Shown here: piece by piece, positions 26,972-40,700 of the stretch
Layout of the letters: each line of letters opens with the position of its first letter
Position numbering within the stretch: the first letter of the stretch is position 1
Assembly (NCBI RefSeq): GCF_964355755.1
Contig: NC_092674.1
Span: 131,001 to 191,000 of the forward strand
Direction of reading: 5' to 3'
DNA: 60,000 nucleotides
Source of the DNA: Antedon mediterranea
Lineage: Eukaryota; Echinodermata; Crinoidea; Comatulida; Antedonidae
The notes under the pieces: model-generated
Told to the model about the DNA's origin: nothing
Databases searched by the model: none
Seen by the model: only the letters and a program-made list of their open reading frames with translations
Position numbers and translations under genes: made by a program

Positions 26972-26991
26972 CATGGAGTAAAGACTCCATG
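26972..26991. mobile_element. 20-bp micro-palindromic insertion with 7-bp duplication
   Basis: CATGGAGTAAAGACTCCATG is an 8-bp inverted repeat around AAAG. It lies between direct copies of ATTTATA (26965-26971 and 26992-26998) and is absent from the other arms, which read one ATTTATA. A related 26-bp insertion with its own 7-bp duplication occurs at 51580. Confidence 0.75.
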
Positions 26992-28878
26992 ATTTATATA
27001 ATGGAGAAAGTTAGATATTATAATATTTCTTTTTGGTCATACAATGATAATTTTTAAATTACTTCTTAAGAAGTCATACTACTCATTCAAAATAGTGACT
27101 TACACCCTGTGGTCAAGGCTTTCTTTGCTCTTATGCTTATTTCCTCCAACATACAGAGTACATAGGACTTTTTTTATTCACAACTGTTGAATTGTTTCCC
27201 AATACATAGTACCTATTGGTATTATATCTAAAAATACAAAGGCGGCTAACACAGATAGTTCCATATATACAGTACTCTTTTATAAATAAATGTATCTCTC
27301 CAAACTACTCCCAACTACCTAATCTAATAATAGTACTATTAGCATACTACTATACACTTTGTAGACAAGAAATAAGTTGTATACACTAGAGGACTTATGG
27401 TAGTACAGTCGATCACTGGCCCGGTCAACATAATCTATACCTAGATTATTACAGTAATTAAAGTACATTATTACAGAGTTTTTTTTTTTTTGCAGAAATC
27501 AAAGTTATGTGTATAGAAAGCAGTACTCGTATTAAAAACTAAGCAGGTTTTTGAACGCAAACTGGCAGGATATTTTGAATATTTTTTGTTGTTGAAATGA
27601 TGGAATCCTAACTTCAATTTCCACGAACCCTTTTATTTAAATTTATTTGAATAGACCTCCATGTAAACTCATTAAAGGCTACATGATTGTTTTATATTTT
27701 AATATGTGATAGTAGAAAATCATTGTGTATAATGAGGACTATGAATCTGATATTTACTTGCATTCTCATCTTTTTAAATTATTATTTATAATGCCGGTAA
27801 TGAGTTTAAAATTTAATTATATTGACTATTTTTTATAATCATCATGTCCTTATAAATTCATTTATATTTCTTTTGTGTAATATAGTTCATATATTATGTA
27901 TTAAGTAAATTGGTAAGGCCCTATACTGTTACTATTTAAGGAAAGTTTATATACACTATTATTTTATGCCTACCAATATTAGTATTAATTGTTTATGTAA
28001 ACATTTTGTCTAATTGCCTTGATTTTTTGTATAGGCCAATGGCATCAATGTTTTTCTCAAAGCAAATTAGCCTAATAATAATGCCACATTTAGACACATG
28101 ATTCATTGATTTCTGATATTCTGTACATGTGTATGCATTACTAAAATAGTAGTTAATATATTTCATTTATAATGTATGTATAAACATATATTCATATTTT
28201 TTTTAACATTTTTAAATTTAAAAATTATTACAATACCTATCTACCTTTCTGATATTGTTACTATTATATAATATTCTTTGAGGCAGCAATAAAAAAAAAA
28301 TTAGAACAATTAATTTGAGTTATACTGTACTATGTTAGTTCAGGAGATGAAGTGTGTGTTGGAGGTTGGTGGTGTGAGGTGTATAGTTGTCACTTTAAGA
28401 CCTAAATTAGATGTTTTCTGAAGAAAAGAAGTAAGCGCATACGCTTTCAAACAACTCCAAGAAGATTCACACAAAAATAATTACTTTCCAATAAAGTAGT
28501 ATAACAGTGTATATTACAGTACATTGAATAAACTCGAGCGGAATAATAACGCACATAAAAAACATTCATTTTCTTTTCGAAAAGTGCCCTCTCTAGTTTT
28601 CTATTAATTTATTAATAATTATTATTAATTAATGAGTAATATGAACATATTTTTAACATTCAATGCTGGAAGCTGGTTCTACTCCTAACAAAGTTTCATA
28701 TCTCCAAATTTCATCAACATATTCAAAGCACTTCAATATTAAATATCACATTTAACATAAAAATTCGGGTTTTGGATAGAATTTTGCTTAAAAACATATA
28801 CAAAAAACATCGATAAAAAATACTTTTCGTATTCAAAAACATTTGATACTTGGTATAAATGTTCACTATAGGTTGCTC

Positions 28879-29061
28879 TATTCACAGAAAAAAATTGCAT
28901 TCATGGACGTTTTTTGTTGGTTGTTTTTTCAAAATAGTTATTAGCTTGAAAAAAATGAGTTGGAATTATATGGTCTTTCATAAGTGTACATTTTGTAAAA
29001 ACGTAAATTTAAAAAATCAGTGATATGGCTTGATAGTTATTTTTTGTTTGCAATATGGATG
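28879..29061 (+). other. Unique central loop of palindromic copy 4
   Basis: A loop of about 183 bp, same orientation as copies 1 and 2. Confidence 0.85.
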
Positions 29062-31960
29062 GAGCAACCTATATTGAACAATTATACCAAGTATCAAATG
29101 TTTTTGAATACGAAAAGTATTTTTTATCGATGTTTTTTGTATGTGTTTTTAAGCAAAATTATATCCAAAACCTGAATTTGTAATGTTAAATGTAATTTAT
29201 TTAAGTGCTTTGAATACGTTGATGAAATTTGGAGATATGAAACTTTGTTAGGAGTAGATACAGTTTCCAGCATTAAATTTTAAGAATATGTTCATATTAC
29301 TCATTAATTGATAATAATTATTAATAAATTAATAGAAAACTAGAGAGGGCACTTTTCGACCAGAAAATGAATGTTTTTTTATGTGTGTTATTATTCCGCT
29401 CGAGTTTATTCAATGTACTGTAATATACACTGTTATACTATTTTATTGGAAAGTAATTATTTTTGTGTGAATCTTCTTGGAGTTGTTTGAAAGCGTATCC
29501 GCTTACTTCTTTTCTTCAGAAAACATCTAATTTAGGTCTTAAAGTGACAACTATACACCTCACACCACCAACCTTCAACACACTAGTTTCTGCCCACACA
29601 CACTTCATCTCCTGAACTAACATAGTACAGTATAAGTCAAATAAATTTTTTAATTTTTTTTTATTGCTGCCTCAAAAAATATTATATAATAGTAACAATA
29701 TCAGAAAGGTAGATAGGTATTGTAATAATTTTTAAATTTAAAAATGTTAAAAAAAATATGAATATATGTTTATATGCCTACATACATTATAAATGAAATA
29801 TATTAACTACTATTTTAGTAATGCATACACAAGTACAGAATATCAGAAATCAATGAATCATGTGTCTAAATGTGGCATTATTAGGCTAATTTGCTTTGAG
29901 AAAAACATTGATGCCATTGGCCTATACAAAAATCAAGGCAATTAGACAAAATATTTACATAAACAATTAATACTAATATTGGTAGGCATAAAATAATAGT
30001 GTATATAAACTTTCCTTAAATAATAACAGTATAGGGCCTTACCAATTTATTTAATACATAATATATGAACTATATTACACAAAAAAAGTATAAATGAATT
30101 TATAAGGACATGATGATTTATCAAAAATAGTCAATATAATTAAATTTTAAACTCATTACCGGCATTATAAACAATATTTTAAAAAGATAAGAATGCAAGT
30201 AAATATCAGATTCATAGTCCTCATTATACACAATGATTTCCTACTATCACATATTAAACTATAAAACAATCATGTAGCCTTTAATTACTTTACATGGAGG
30301 TCTATTCAAATATTTAAATAAAAGGGTCATAATATGTCTTCGTCTCCAGTTCGTGGAAATTGAAGTTAGGATTCCATCATTTCAACAACAAAAAATATTC
30401 AAAATATCCTGCCAGTTTGCATTCAAGACCTGCAACCTGCTTAGTTTTTAATACGAGTACTGCTTTCTATACACATAACAAAAAAAAACAAAACTCTGTA
30501 ATAATGTACTTTAATTACTGTAATATTAATCTAGGTATAGATTATGTTGACCGGGCCAGTGAGAGTGCGATCGACTGTACTACCATAAGTCCTGTAGGTG
30601 TATACAACTTATTTCTTGTCTACAAAGTGTATAGTAGTATGCTAATAGTACTATTATTAGATTAGGTAGTTGGGAGTAGTTTGGAGAGATACATCTATCT
30701 ATAAAAGAGTACTGTATATATGGAACTATCTGTGTTAGTCGCCTTTGTATTTTTAGATATAATACCAATAGGTACTATGTATTGGGAAACAATTCAACAG
30801 TTATGAATAAAAAAAGTCCTATGTACTCTGTATGTTGGAGGAAATAAGCATAAGAGCAAATAAAGCCTTGACCACAGGGTGTAAGTCACTATTTTGAATC
30901 AGTAGTATGACTTCTTAAGAAGTAATTAAAAAAATATCATTGTATGATCAAAAAGAAATATTATAATATCTAACTTTCTCCTTTATATAAATATATTATT
31001 TTATCCAAGGGGTTGCAAACACAAGTGTTCACATGTCTTGTTAAGTATTGCACCTTTGTCCTGTCTTTATGTTTTCTGTAATGTCACTGCACTAACGGGT
31101 GACCGGTAAACGAGCTTCGCTCTTACGGTTATCCATCCATATAAGTTGTTCATCTCTTATGTTCAGAAATTGAAATGGTAAATAAACTGAAACTGAAACT
31201 GTGCTTATGTGGTACAGGTTGACGAGCCAGGAATGATGGTAGTGCCAATATACGGTGTAGTTTAGCCTCAAGGCAATACCATGTAGCTGGAGTAGCTTGG
31301 ACAAATACAGTAGAGATTTATGAGACTTGGTGTGTGATGATTCAGTATGTTAAATTTGTGCTGTGAAAGACAAAATTGTAGAATTAGGAAGAAAATATTG
31401 TAAAATATAACAAGGAAATTATACTATAGTATAATTAAGGGGTAACAGTATAATACATAATTAATAGTAATAAAGGCAATGGCAATTACTTATATTATGT
31501 ATACATTACAATATTACAAATAAATTCATATATTATTTTATTATAAGGAAATCTGTTTTAGAATGAGAAAAAGCCGTCCCAACACAGATTTGAACCCAGC
31601 TATCAATAAAGCTATAAAACAAAATAGACCATATTGTAGCCGGACTGGGTAGCGTAGACTTACTTGAGGCCAAGGCATAGTACGATTAGCTAGATTAGAA
31701 GGATACAGGTCAACCCGTACCCATGCCATGCCAACACACTCGTACCCAAATTTTGGTTTACATATATCCAGAATTTTGGCTTACTCGTACCCATCATGGG
31801 CTGCCTAGTAGTAGTAGTAGTAGTAGCCTAGCCTAAGGCAGCAGGCCCGGCCCTAGCCTACTACAACTTAAGTCTAGGCCTAGCCTAGTAGGCCTCTAGG
31901 CCTAGCCTAGATAGGCCCTAGTAGTTAACATCATACATACGCCCAGTAGTAGCTACCTAC

Positions 31961-32692
31961 GGATTAGGCCAAGTTGAGCCGCCGACAAGTTGAGCCGCCG
32001 CCAGAAAAACGTTATTTTCTATGAAACGCCAAATGCTAACTTTCGCCGGTGCTCGTTTTTTATTTAATAGAAGTTCTATTTTCATTAGGGATAACGAAGT
32101 TTATATATCACACTTTTTAGTATAGTATTAAATATTACACTTTAAAGAACTATAATATGAAAATCTGACTTGTACTTGTAGATTCCAAAATAAAAGACCT
32201 AAAACATCACCGAAAATGATCGTTTTTAGCCAAAAATGACGTAAACATGTTGCCCCCTCAGGTTAAATAATTACATAAAATCACCGTTTTTTAGGAAAAT
32301 ATTTTGTGTATTAAAATTGTAAAATTCAATAAAATATGATATTAAAAGATAGTAAATAAAAGATATTAATTATTTAACATCATTTTAAGAATATCAATAC
32401 TCTATTATATTAGTTATTTGGGTAGGCCTACACGTCCACGCGAGACAAATATAGAGTGCACGGCATTTTTACCTTGAAAGATTACTTTCCTTTGCTGTGT
32501 TGTTTATGGTGGTTCAAACCAACATTGTAGTATGTAATTATATATTATTTATTTTCATGACACAATACACATAAAGACCATGAACTTGAACACCGCTCTA
32601 ATCACTACGCGAAATGTCGTAAAAGACGCGCTGGGCGTTTCATAGAAATTACCGGCGGCTCAACTTGTCGGCGGCCCAACCGGTCATATACC
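31961..32692. mobile_element. hAT-like MITE in copy 4 right arm
   Basis: A 732-bp insert flanked by the 8-bp duplication CTACCTAC (31953-31960 and 32693-32700); sister arms show the empty site. The duplication fits the hAT pattern nTnnnnAn. The terminal inverted repeats of about 40 bp share GCCGCCGACAAGTTGAGCC and contain a tandemly doubled CAAGTTGAGCCGCCG unit. They extend further inwards with TTTCTATGAAACGCC. The interior is AT-rich and non-coding. Confidence 0.85.
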
Positions 32693-33309
32693 CTACCTAC
32701 TACTCACTAGCTAGGCCTAGGTAGTAGCAGTAGTAGTTATTGTAGTAGTATTATTGTATTGTAGTATTAGTTGTAGCTGTCCGGTGATCCTTGGTCACTT
32801 GTCTAGATCCCCTAGTAGGCCTAGGCTAGGCCTAGTACCTAGTTATTCTTCAACAGTCACACAATTCAGATTCTGCCGGCCGCTGATTGCTAGTGAACAG
32901 GGGGAGGGAGAGAAAGAGTTAGAAGAACTGAAATAAGCCGTGACGTATAATAAACATCATACAAAATAATAATATAACTAACGAATCCGTATAATATAAT
33001 AATGTTGTATGTTATAAAGTAAAGTAAATGCGTTTAATATAATACAATTATATTATAATATAATGTATTTTATTACTAATATAATATTAAATGTTCATAA
33101 TATAATGCTAAAACCAAATAATATAATACAAAAAGTCAATAATTTGTTACATTTTTCACATAATATATTAGAAATAGATATAATATAATGCTAAAACCAA
33201 GTAATAAAATGCAAAACGTATAATTCATTACAATACAATATATAATATAATAGAAAATGATATAATAATATAATATTTTGAATACTTCAGACAGCTGAGG
33301 CTTGCCATA

Positions 33310-36300
33310 TACTTGCCATGAATCCATAGAAGGTGCTGATGAAGACATTCTACGGCGTTTAGAGAGGGTCCCAGAATTACATGCGTCTATCTCTCAGTGG
33401 TATATCTCACTTTTAATGTAGGCTTAAAACTGCCATTATGATTTGATTTGACTTCAGATACAAAAAACAAAACAAACAAAAACCCAATCCGCTTTCAATA
33501 GTGAAATTTGCATATTGGGATCTTGTTGGCAGGAATTGATAAGTACTTTTATGCAATAAACATTGATTTAGTCACTTTAGGACTACTTTGAAAATCTTGC
33601 TGACGTCATTACGTCTATTTTTAATGAACATTTTGACCTTTACTGGGTGAAATTGACTTCTATGTTTTACTTTCGTTGATGAAGAATTGTCGCAAAATAA
33701 CAGTAGTCTAAAAATAACATAAAAAGTTTGCACAAACAATAAATGTGAATGCAATGAACGGCAGTGATTGCAATGAATTTTTGTATCGAACAATGATTGA
33801 TTTGTACAAGATTGGTGGAAGTGGATGATGTTAAACAAATCATCAGAGTAATAGTGATGATAATGGTAAACATGATTATAACGAAAATAATAAGAACATG
33901 AACGTCAACCGGTGATAAGATAGATAGAAAGATATTACTTTTGATGTTAAACTGCAATGTAGTACGGTATACAATAACAAATATGAGAGGGCCATCATAC
34001 AATATTCATACCAACTTTATTCACATCATCATACATAAATAGTACAATACAATGTATTTGTGTGTAAAAAGGAGCCAAAAAATAGCTTTCGCTAATCAAG
34101 GTTTGACTCGTGTCACAAAAAATAAATTAGTCATAATGCATACATTTTCATCTATCAACAATAATTCAATAAGAAAGAAACAGCAACTATATGAAAGAAA
34201 TAACGTAAACAAGGGCTAACAATAATATGTTTGTAAAAGTAAACATTTAACTTCATTTATGAATTTAAATCTAGAAGAGGTACATTTTATAACTAAGGGT
34301 AAATTATTCCAATGATTCGACTCGATTGCAGATGATTGTACTGTGAAATGTGGTAGAATTATAGGGAGTAAATTAATAAAAACATATACCCAACGCGAGA
34401 AAATTGGTTCCCATGTGGTAAATGCCTATTTAGTGAGAGCATGTTATGCTTTCTGAACGAATCCCAATAGGCAGACTGCAAGTTTTAGTTTATTTGTAAA
34501 ATTGCCGCAGCATGAGTTTGCTAAATCTAAATAATACAAATATTATCGGATGGTAAAATTTCACTATGAAATATTTAATAAACAGTATGCATTTTATGCT
34601 GATTCAAGTATAGTTCATTTAAGCGACACATTTGTTTCTGTATGTGTCTATTGAATTAAAATTGTCTGTTTATACGTGATTGGTTTCTTGACAAACTGAA
34701 TTACTTACTTTGTATTAGACCTACATACTAATATGTTTATAGGCACCTGACCAAGAAGGATGTATGTCTGAGACCATCAAGTGTTGACTATGTGGCATGA
34801 GGGACTGTATAGAGAGTGTGAGAGGTAAGCAGAAACCAACTTTTTAAGTCGGAAACTCAATTTAAACCAAATTAATCAGTTGTAGATTATCATCAGATTA
34901 TAACATTTCTAACAGTAATATAGTAAAAATTGTTGAGTAAACTAAAAGATTCAGGAATGTTATTTTTCTTGTACATGTATATTAGTAGCAACTGCTTCTT
35001 TAAAATACTTGAATAGAAATGATGCATTAAAGCTAAAGTATACACTTCACAGAAAGGTATTAATGAACTATGTAAAGGCATCGTATTAAAAAAAAACAAG
35101 GCTTCATGTTAAAAGCCATCGTGTTTCTTGCTGATTCAATAAATCTTACTTTTATCAGCAAAGATAGTTGTTGCCAAAAGCACATTTCATCGGCAAGGAC
35201 GGATTTGCACTTACTGTTTCTACTGTTATAGCCTACTATGTCATTATAAATTAAACATATTTTTCAAAGTGAAGACCTTTAGATTTTAACAAGAATTTTC
35301 ACTGCACTCTGTAGCTACAGAAATCCCCGATGCAACGAAAGGTGCAGAGTTAAGAAAAACCCATTGACATCAATGTCCTAATTATCCTATTCCTCGTGTG
35401 TTTTCTCAATCTATTAGTATAATGGAAACAAAATGAATTAAAGTATAATGATTGAAAATAAAATAAAGTATGGTATAAGTAAATGTCTCATCTCACTTAT
35501 ATAATAACGTGTGGTTGGTACTTTTTATTCTAAGTAACGTCATTTAGTCTTCAACACATGGACAAAAATGCATTGTCCATTTATCGATTTGTGTAATGTA
35601 CTATAGTTAGTAGTATTTGTTCTTCATGGTTAGACCAACATCTTAGAAACAATGCAGCAGCATTGGTCCATGAACAGTTCACTACAACATAGATTTTGTA
35701 GAAATTTAGGCCCAAGGGTTTGGTCGAGGTCGAGACACCATGTCACCCGAACAAGTTATAGAAACAACATCCTTCCCATAATAAATATGAATACAACAAT
35801 ACATTATCAAGTCGTGCATGAAGCTATTCAATCTCGTATTTGATTGAGGGCGTCATCTCCGGTAAGGTGAAATCGTTCAGCTTCACTCACACAACCTTGC
35901 AAGGCATTGTACGAGATACAACAACCCAAATAATTATAAATCCGTTCAATGTGCAAAAAACCACAGCTAGTTGAGGATATTTGAATTTGGTTGATGTTTT
36001 CACTTTGCAATATTACATTTGGAAAAGACCAACTGAACCAAAACAAATATTCTCTCCAGCTGATACCAAGAAATTGATTTTTCAAGCGTCAAGTTCTCAT
36101 TGTATGCTAAAAGGTGTTTACAACTATTGGGTACGTGTGAGTTGCCTTCCACGGAATTTAGTTTAATAAAGAGGATATAAGAGGTAAGTTGATATCTATG
36201 TATTTCTTTGTACCAAACACATGGAAAGAGATGACCATTTGATATTAGATTTCTTTTGAAAAATTGTGTATTTCTTTCAATAAAAAGCCGCGGTAGGCCT

Positions 36301-37326
36301 ACACTTCTTTACTTAAGTCGATAGATAGATCAGAAAGTTAATATGTTTAATATATAAATTGTGAAGATCAAGGAAATTTGTAAATTCGAACTCAGAATCA
36401 ATCAGCTTACAATCTGACATCCTACCATAACTAACTATGGCAAGTTTAGTTTAAACTATAAACTAATTCCTCTCTGTTATCTATCTCCATGATGATCGTC
36501 ATTAAATTTAATCCAATCTAAACACTATGGAAATTATGTTTGAGATCGTTAAATAATACACATGTCAATAGTCTCTTGTCTTGCGATATCAAATAGGGCA
36601 CGCCATTCCTCAATATTATCATTTCTTTGATTTTTGTCCAGGCCCCGGTCATCATCATGTTGTTTAGAGTGTAGATTTTAAAATATCAACCCATTTTCCT
36701 ACATTGTACTGAATCGTTGCAAAGTATTTACAAATGTTATGGATCTTAGTGCTTTGTTTTTCTTAAATCATCAGTTATTATCCGAAGTGGGCACAGAGCA
36801 GAAATATTTTATTGTTTGTGCCCTATTTGTGTTACCGACCAGTAACTGTGTAGTGGCGCCAACATTATTTAAAGAATTCACATAAAGGCAACACACGTAG
36901 ACCCAAGAATAACTTTACCCAAAAGCTTATATGAAATACAGAAAGGGAAATACTAGCAGATGTTATGGTATCAATAGCAATTCGCGAACGTAAATCTAAT
37001 CACAGAAATAATGAAGTATAACCATTATTAATTATTGAAGGCAGACGGCGGTGGGATTCAATAAATTTAACATTTCCGTTTTAACCTTGCCAAGTTATGC
37101 AAGTCAATACTAACCCTATCTTTTATAACTATTCTATTATTATTAATAACCTACTATTAATTTAAAGTTTGTTTGTGATTGAACATTTCTTCATATCGGG
37201 TATTTTACAGTATTGAATTCAAAATTTCGGTTTTTATATTAATACTGTATCAACTTTGCAAGCTTATTCATTCATGATTCTTTTCCCCTCTGTTTTTCGT
37301 TTTATGCTGAGGTTGGGGTTTCTGAG
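33310..37326. other. Long non-coding stretch, coding-like start
   Basis: The first ~110 bp, next to palindromic copy 4, contain a plus-frame segment reading ESIEGADEDILRRLERVPEL that is open to a TAG near 33418. It continues the frame on the other side of copy 4. The rest is AT-rich with only scattered short frames. Donor-like GAG/gtaagc occurs near 34826 and AGAG/gtaagt near 36184, so non-coding exons are possible. I see no protein family. Confidence 0.5.
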
Positions 37327-37715
37327 ATATTTGGTTTTAAGGAATGGTTCAGTCATGATGGCCTATTGGACATCTGCTGGTTCAATGGCAGTTCCAGCAA
37401 AATGTCTATTCCACCGTGCTAGATTATTTGGTGTTAAGGAATGGTTCAGTCTTGATGGCCTATTGGACATCTGCTGGTTCAATAGCAGTTCCAGCAAAAT
37501 TTCTATTTCACCGTGCTAGATTATTTGGTGTTAAGGAATGGTTCTGTCTTGATGACCTATTGGACATCTGCTGGTTCAACAGCATTTCCAGCACAATGTC
37601 TATTCCACCGTGCTAGATTATTGTGGTGTTAAGGAATGGTTCAGTCTTGATGGCCTATTGGACATCTGCTGGTTCAACAGCATTTCCAGCACAATGTCTA
37701 TTCCACCGTGCTAGA
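37327..37715. repeat. 97-bp tandem repeat, 4 copies
   Basis: Units containing TTAAGGAATGGTTCAGTC, CTATTGGACATCTGCTGG and TTCCACCGTGCTAGA recur at spacings of 97, 97 and 98 bp. The period is not a multiple of three, so the frames through it at 37256-37616 are incidental. Confidence 0.93.
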
Positions 37716-40700
37716 TTTGTATGTATTGATCAATTTCCCCTACATGCTATGTAGCTTTCGGCACAGTCTATAATAATTACTATTCGTATTTGTCTTTTAA
37801 CCGAATAACAGGAAATTAAAGACGTGGATCGCGCGTTCTAGGTTTAGATTGTTCTTTTCACTTGATTTTGGTGTATTAATTATTTGTTTTTATTTGTTTG
37901 TGTAGTGTTTTGTATGTTTTAAACAGGAATACACTAATGTAATTGGTTCCAATGCCAGAAAACAAAGTAGACATATATTACTGTATATTGTTATCAACCC
38001 ACATTTTTATTTTTTTTTATGTTTGTCCTTCATATGTCTTTTAAGTGAGTGACTAGTACGGTAGCATTACCAACTGCATACTTCAATAAGCAAAATGTTG
38101 AATGGAAATAAATTTTGTCGAAGTCAATCAATTTCAGATAGTGTTGATATAGAAAAGTTCTTCGTCGTGCAGGCACGCCACAAACTGATGGCTGGATTTA
38201 GACCGGCTATGTCACCAGATGAGTTCAGATTTACCAGCCCAAAGTGACCAGTTTTGTGTTTAATTCAAGAGCTCTTACATCTCGGGACTAAGGGTTTACA
38301 AATAGTAGTAACCTCGGTTTGTCGCCAAACCATTTATTCGTTTCTATATCCCACTTATGCATCATTTAACGTTAAGTGACAGGTACATTTTAGTAGTAGG
38401 ATTATTTTGTCAATATCTAGTTCAATAATGAACACGAAGTTCAATGGGCTGTCACTCCGTGAGAAATTACTGTCCTTGTGACACGATTAGTAAAGTCAAA
38501 AGATCCATGCTGCCAATAACAAGCTTTTTGAATATTAAACAATCTATAACTAAACAAAAAGTGTTTTTATTGTCAAGCGATGTTTTAACATTTATTGAAG
38601 CCTTATAGTTTTACGCAGAATACGTTCCCAAATCTGAGGATCTCGTCTAATTATATTTTTACAAAATCATTATTTTTTAATTTGAATTACATGAATATGT
38701 TCAGAATTAGATACAATTCTAGGTGTATTGTTATAACATCAAAACATTGAAGACCTAAAATTGCAAGCAGTTGTATGAATGCTTTTGCATAGTTAATTCA
38801 TTGATTGAAGACCTAAAATTGCAAGCAGTTGTATGGTATGAATACTTTTGCATAGTTGAGTGGTTTTTCAAAGCAATGTCTACAGGGTCGAGTGTAACAA
38901 AGATTCACAACCTGTGTAGGAACACTGTGTAAACATTTGATCTGACGCGATAGAGATTATTATGTCGATGAATGTTAAGTAACATTAATGGTAAACATGG
39001 TATTAATAAAATGGTGAGACTTCTATCAAGGTTATTATGGATTAAATGAACGCATAAAGTACAAGAACTAATTGCGAATTATCTCATTCAACAATGTCCA
39101 GTATGGAGCTTTAAGTAAGGTTTTTGATAATTTTTCTCGATTTGTTTTTCGGAAGTTTATATCCGTGCCAAGACTAAACGCGTAAACAATTATTATTTAC
39201 CTGTCATAATAAAACGTCATAACTTATCCGTGTGATAAATGTTGTTTGTATGCTGGAATTCTCTGCTGTAAGTTGTAACTTACAGTTTTACAAGTATTTT
39301 TAAATATATTAGGAACTGCATCAGTAAATGTTAGTGACTATTTTGTAAAAAATAGAATTCCCCTTTTTATTACAGTAATTAAAATCGGTAATAGAGTAAA
39401 AAACAACCAACAGGAACATTATTATTCATTAAAATATCCAAACTATATAATAAATCAAGTTTGATGCGAAACGTTGCTTTGTATTTTTTTCTACAAGTTG
39501 TACTTTTATGTGTGACTATAAACAAGCAATTTTGCATACTCTTTTTAATAGATTATTATTTGTTGTATCTTAAAGCCTGCTTAGAAATTAAAGGTCGTAC
39601 AGTGTTGTTATAGTGTTGTGTCGTGTTTAAACAGCTCTTTAAAGAATGCATACAAGCTGAAGGCAAAAACGTTGACATTCCTGCAATTATCATTCGTCTA
39701 TAGACACCAACTTTTAACTAAATCACATCGGAATTTGCACATAATTACAAGCATAATAAAATAACAGTTTTTGGTTTTATTTCTTAATTATATGACATGT
39801 GCCAAATAATTAGTCATGATTTAACCTTTCATACATGAATTGTATGTAAACAAATTATGAATGAAATAATCGATTCTACTTCAGTTATAATTAAATGGAA
39901 TATTAATGATTCAACATTGTTGTATTCTAAAATGACAAGGTATTTGTAGATTGTAGTGTCATGTTACAGTGCATACTTTTATACTTGTTCTGTAGACATT
40001 ATAAGTGCTAGTCATCGTAGACCTATCTACTTTTGCTTTTTTTAACAACTTCGAATCGACCAAATTAGTACTATAATTCATCTATTTCAATGTTTCTTGT
40101 GTAGAAAATGAAATGTCCGGTAATGTCTTGACAATTATATCATGATTAATTTATATGTAATTAGGCCTATAATGTATTAATGTTTTTGATACAATTAACT
40201 CATTGTATGTTTTTATTTTCTATCTATATATATAGAAATGAAAGATATTCGACTTTTTAACTCATACATGTTTACTCTGCAAGAGTGCATTTAATAAATG
40301 CAAATTGTCTTTATTGTTCGTTTTCAAAAATTCATTGCTCATAATTATTAGATAGAAATATGCCTATAACAGAATATTGTAATAGAAAGTATCCTATAAA
40401 TAAGTGTATATACATGTTATTTTTATAAATGTGTATAATTATAGGCCTCTCATGAATAAATACAATATACGGTATAATAATGTAAAGCATTAAACCTACC
40501 ACCAATTGAAATTGGTTACCATAATATTTCCCGATGGTGCATTTAAGCCAGTATTGTAGTTCATAAAGTGCTTTGCTAAATATAGAATTCTAAATAATAA
40601 TTGTGACATGTAGTCTCTACATAAAGGCTATTTAATTAACAGCGTTCAAAGAATAAATTATAATCACTCGGCATTTAAGACGAGTCATATATTGACCTAA

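Larger units (their letters stand above)
22770..33309. mobile_element. Giant palindromic TAYGG element, copy 4 (complete, three nested insertions)
   Basis: Complete element of 10540 bp, about 7.17 kb after subtracting its insertions. The left arm is 22770-28878, the loop 28879-29061 and the right arm 29062-33309. The ends are TATGGCAAGCC and GGCTTGCCATA, flanked by TACTTG at 22764-22769 and 33310-33315. Nested inside are a 2600-bp hAT-like insert (23280-25879), a 20-bp micro-palindrome (26972-26991) and a 732-bp hAT-like insert (31961-32692). The left arm lacks and the right arm has the 22-bp GGAGACGAAG segment, as in copies 1 and 2. Confidence 0.93.

Noticed and set aside
1-33309. TA dinucleotide target duplication (Tc1/mariner type) for the palindromic elements
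   Set aside because: TA does flank TGGCAAGCC in most copies. Placing TA inside the element instead reveals perfect 6-bp duplications in all three complete copies, which explains more.
1-33309. Polinton/Maverick identity for the palindromes
   Set aside because: The 6-bp duplications and long inverted repeats fit, but the termini do not begin AG and no polymerase, integrase or capsid gene is present.
37256-37616. Overlapping frames of 87 and 66 codons
   Set aside because: They lie in a 97-bp tandem repeat whose period is not a multiple of three.
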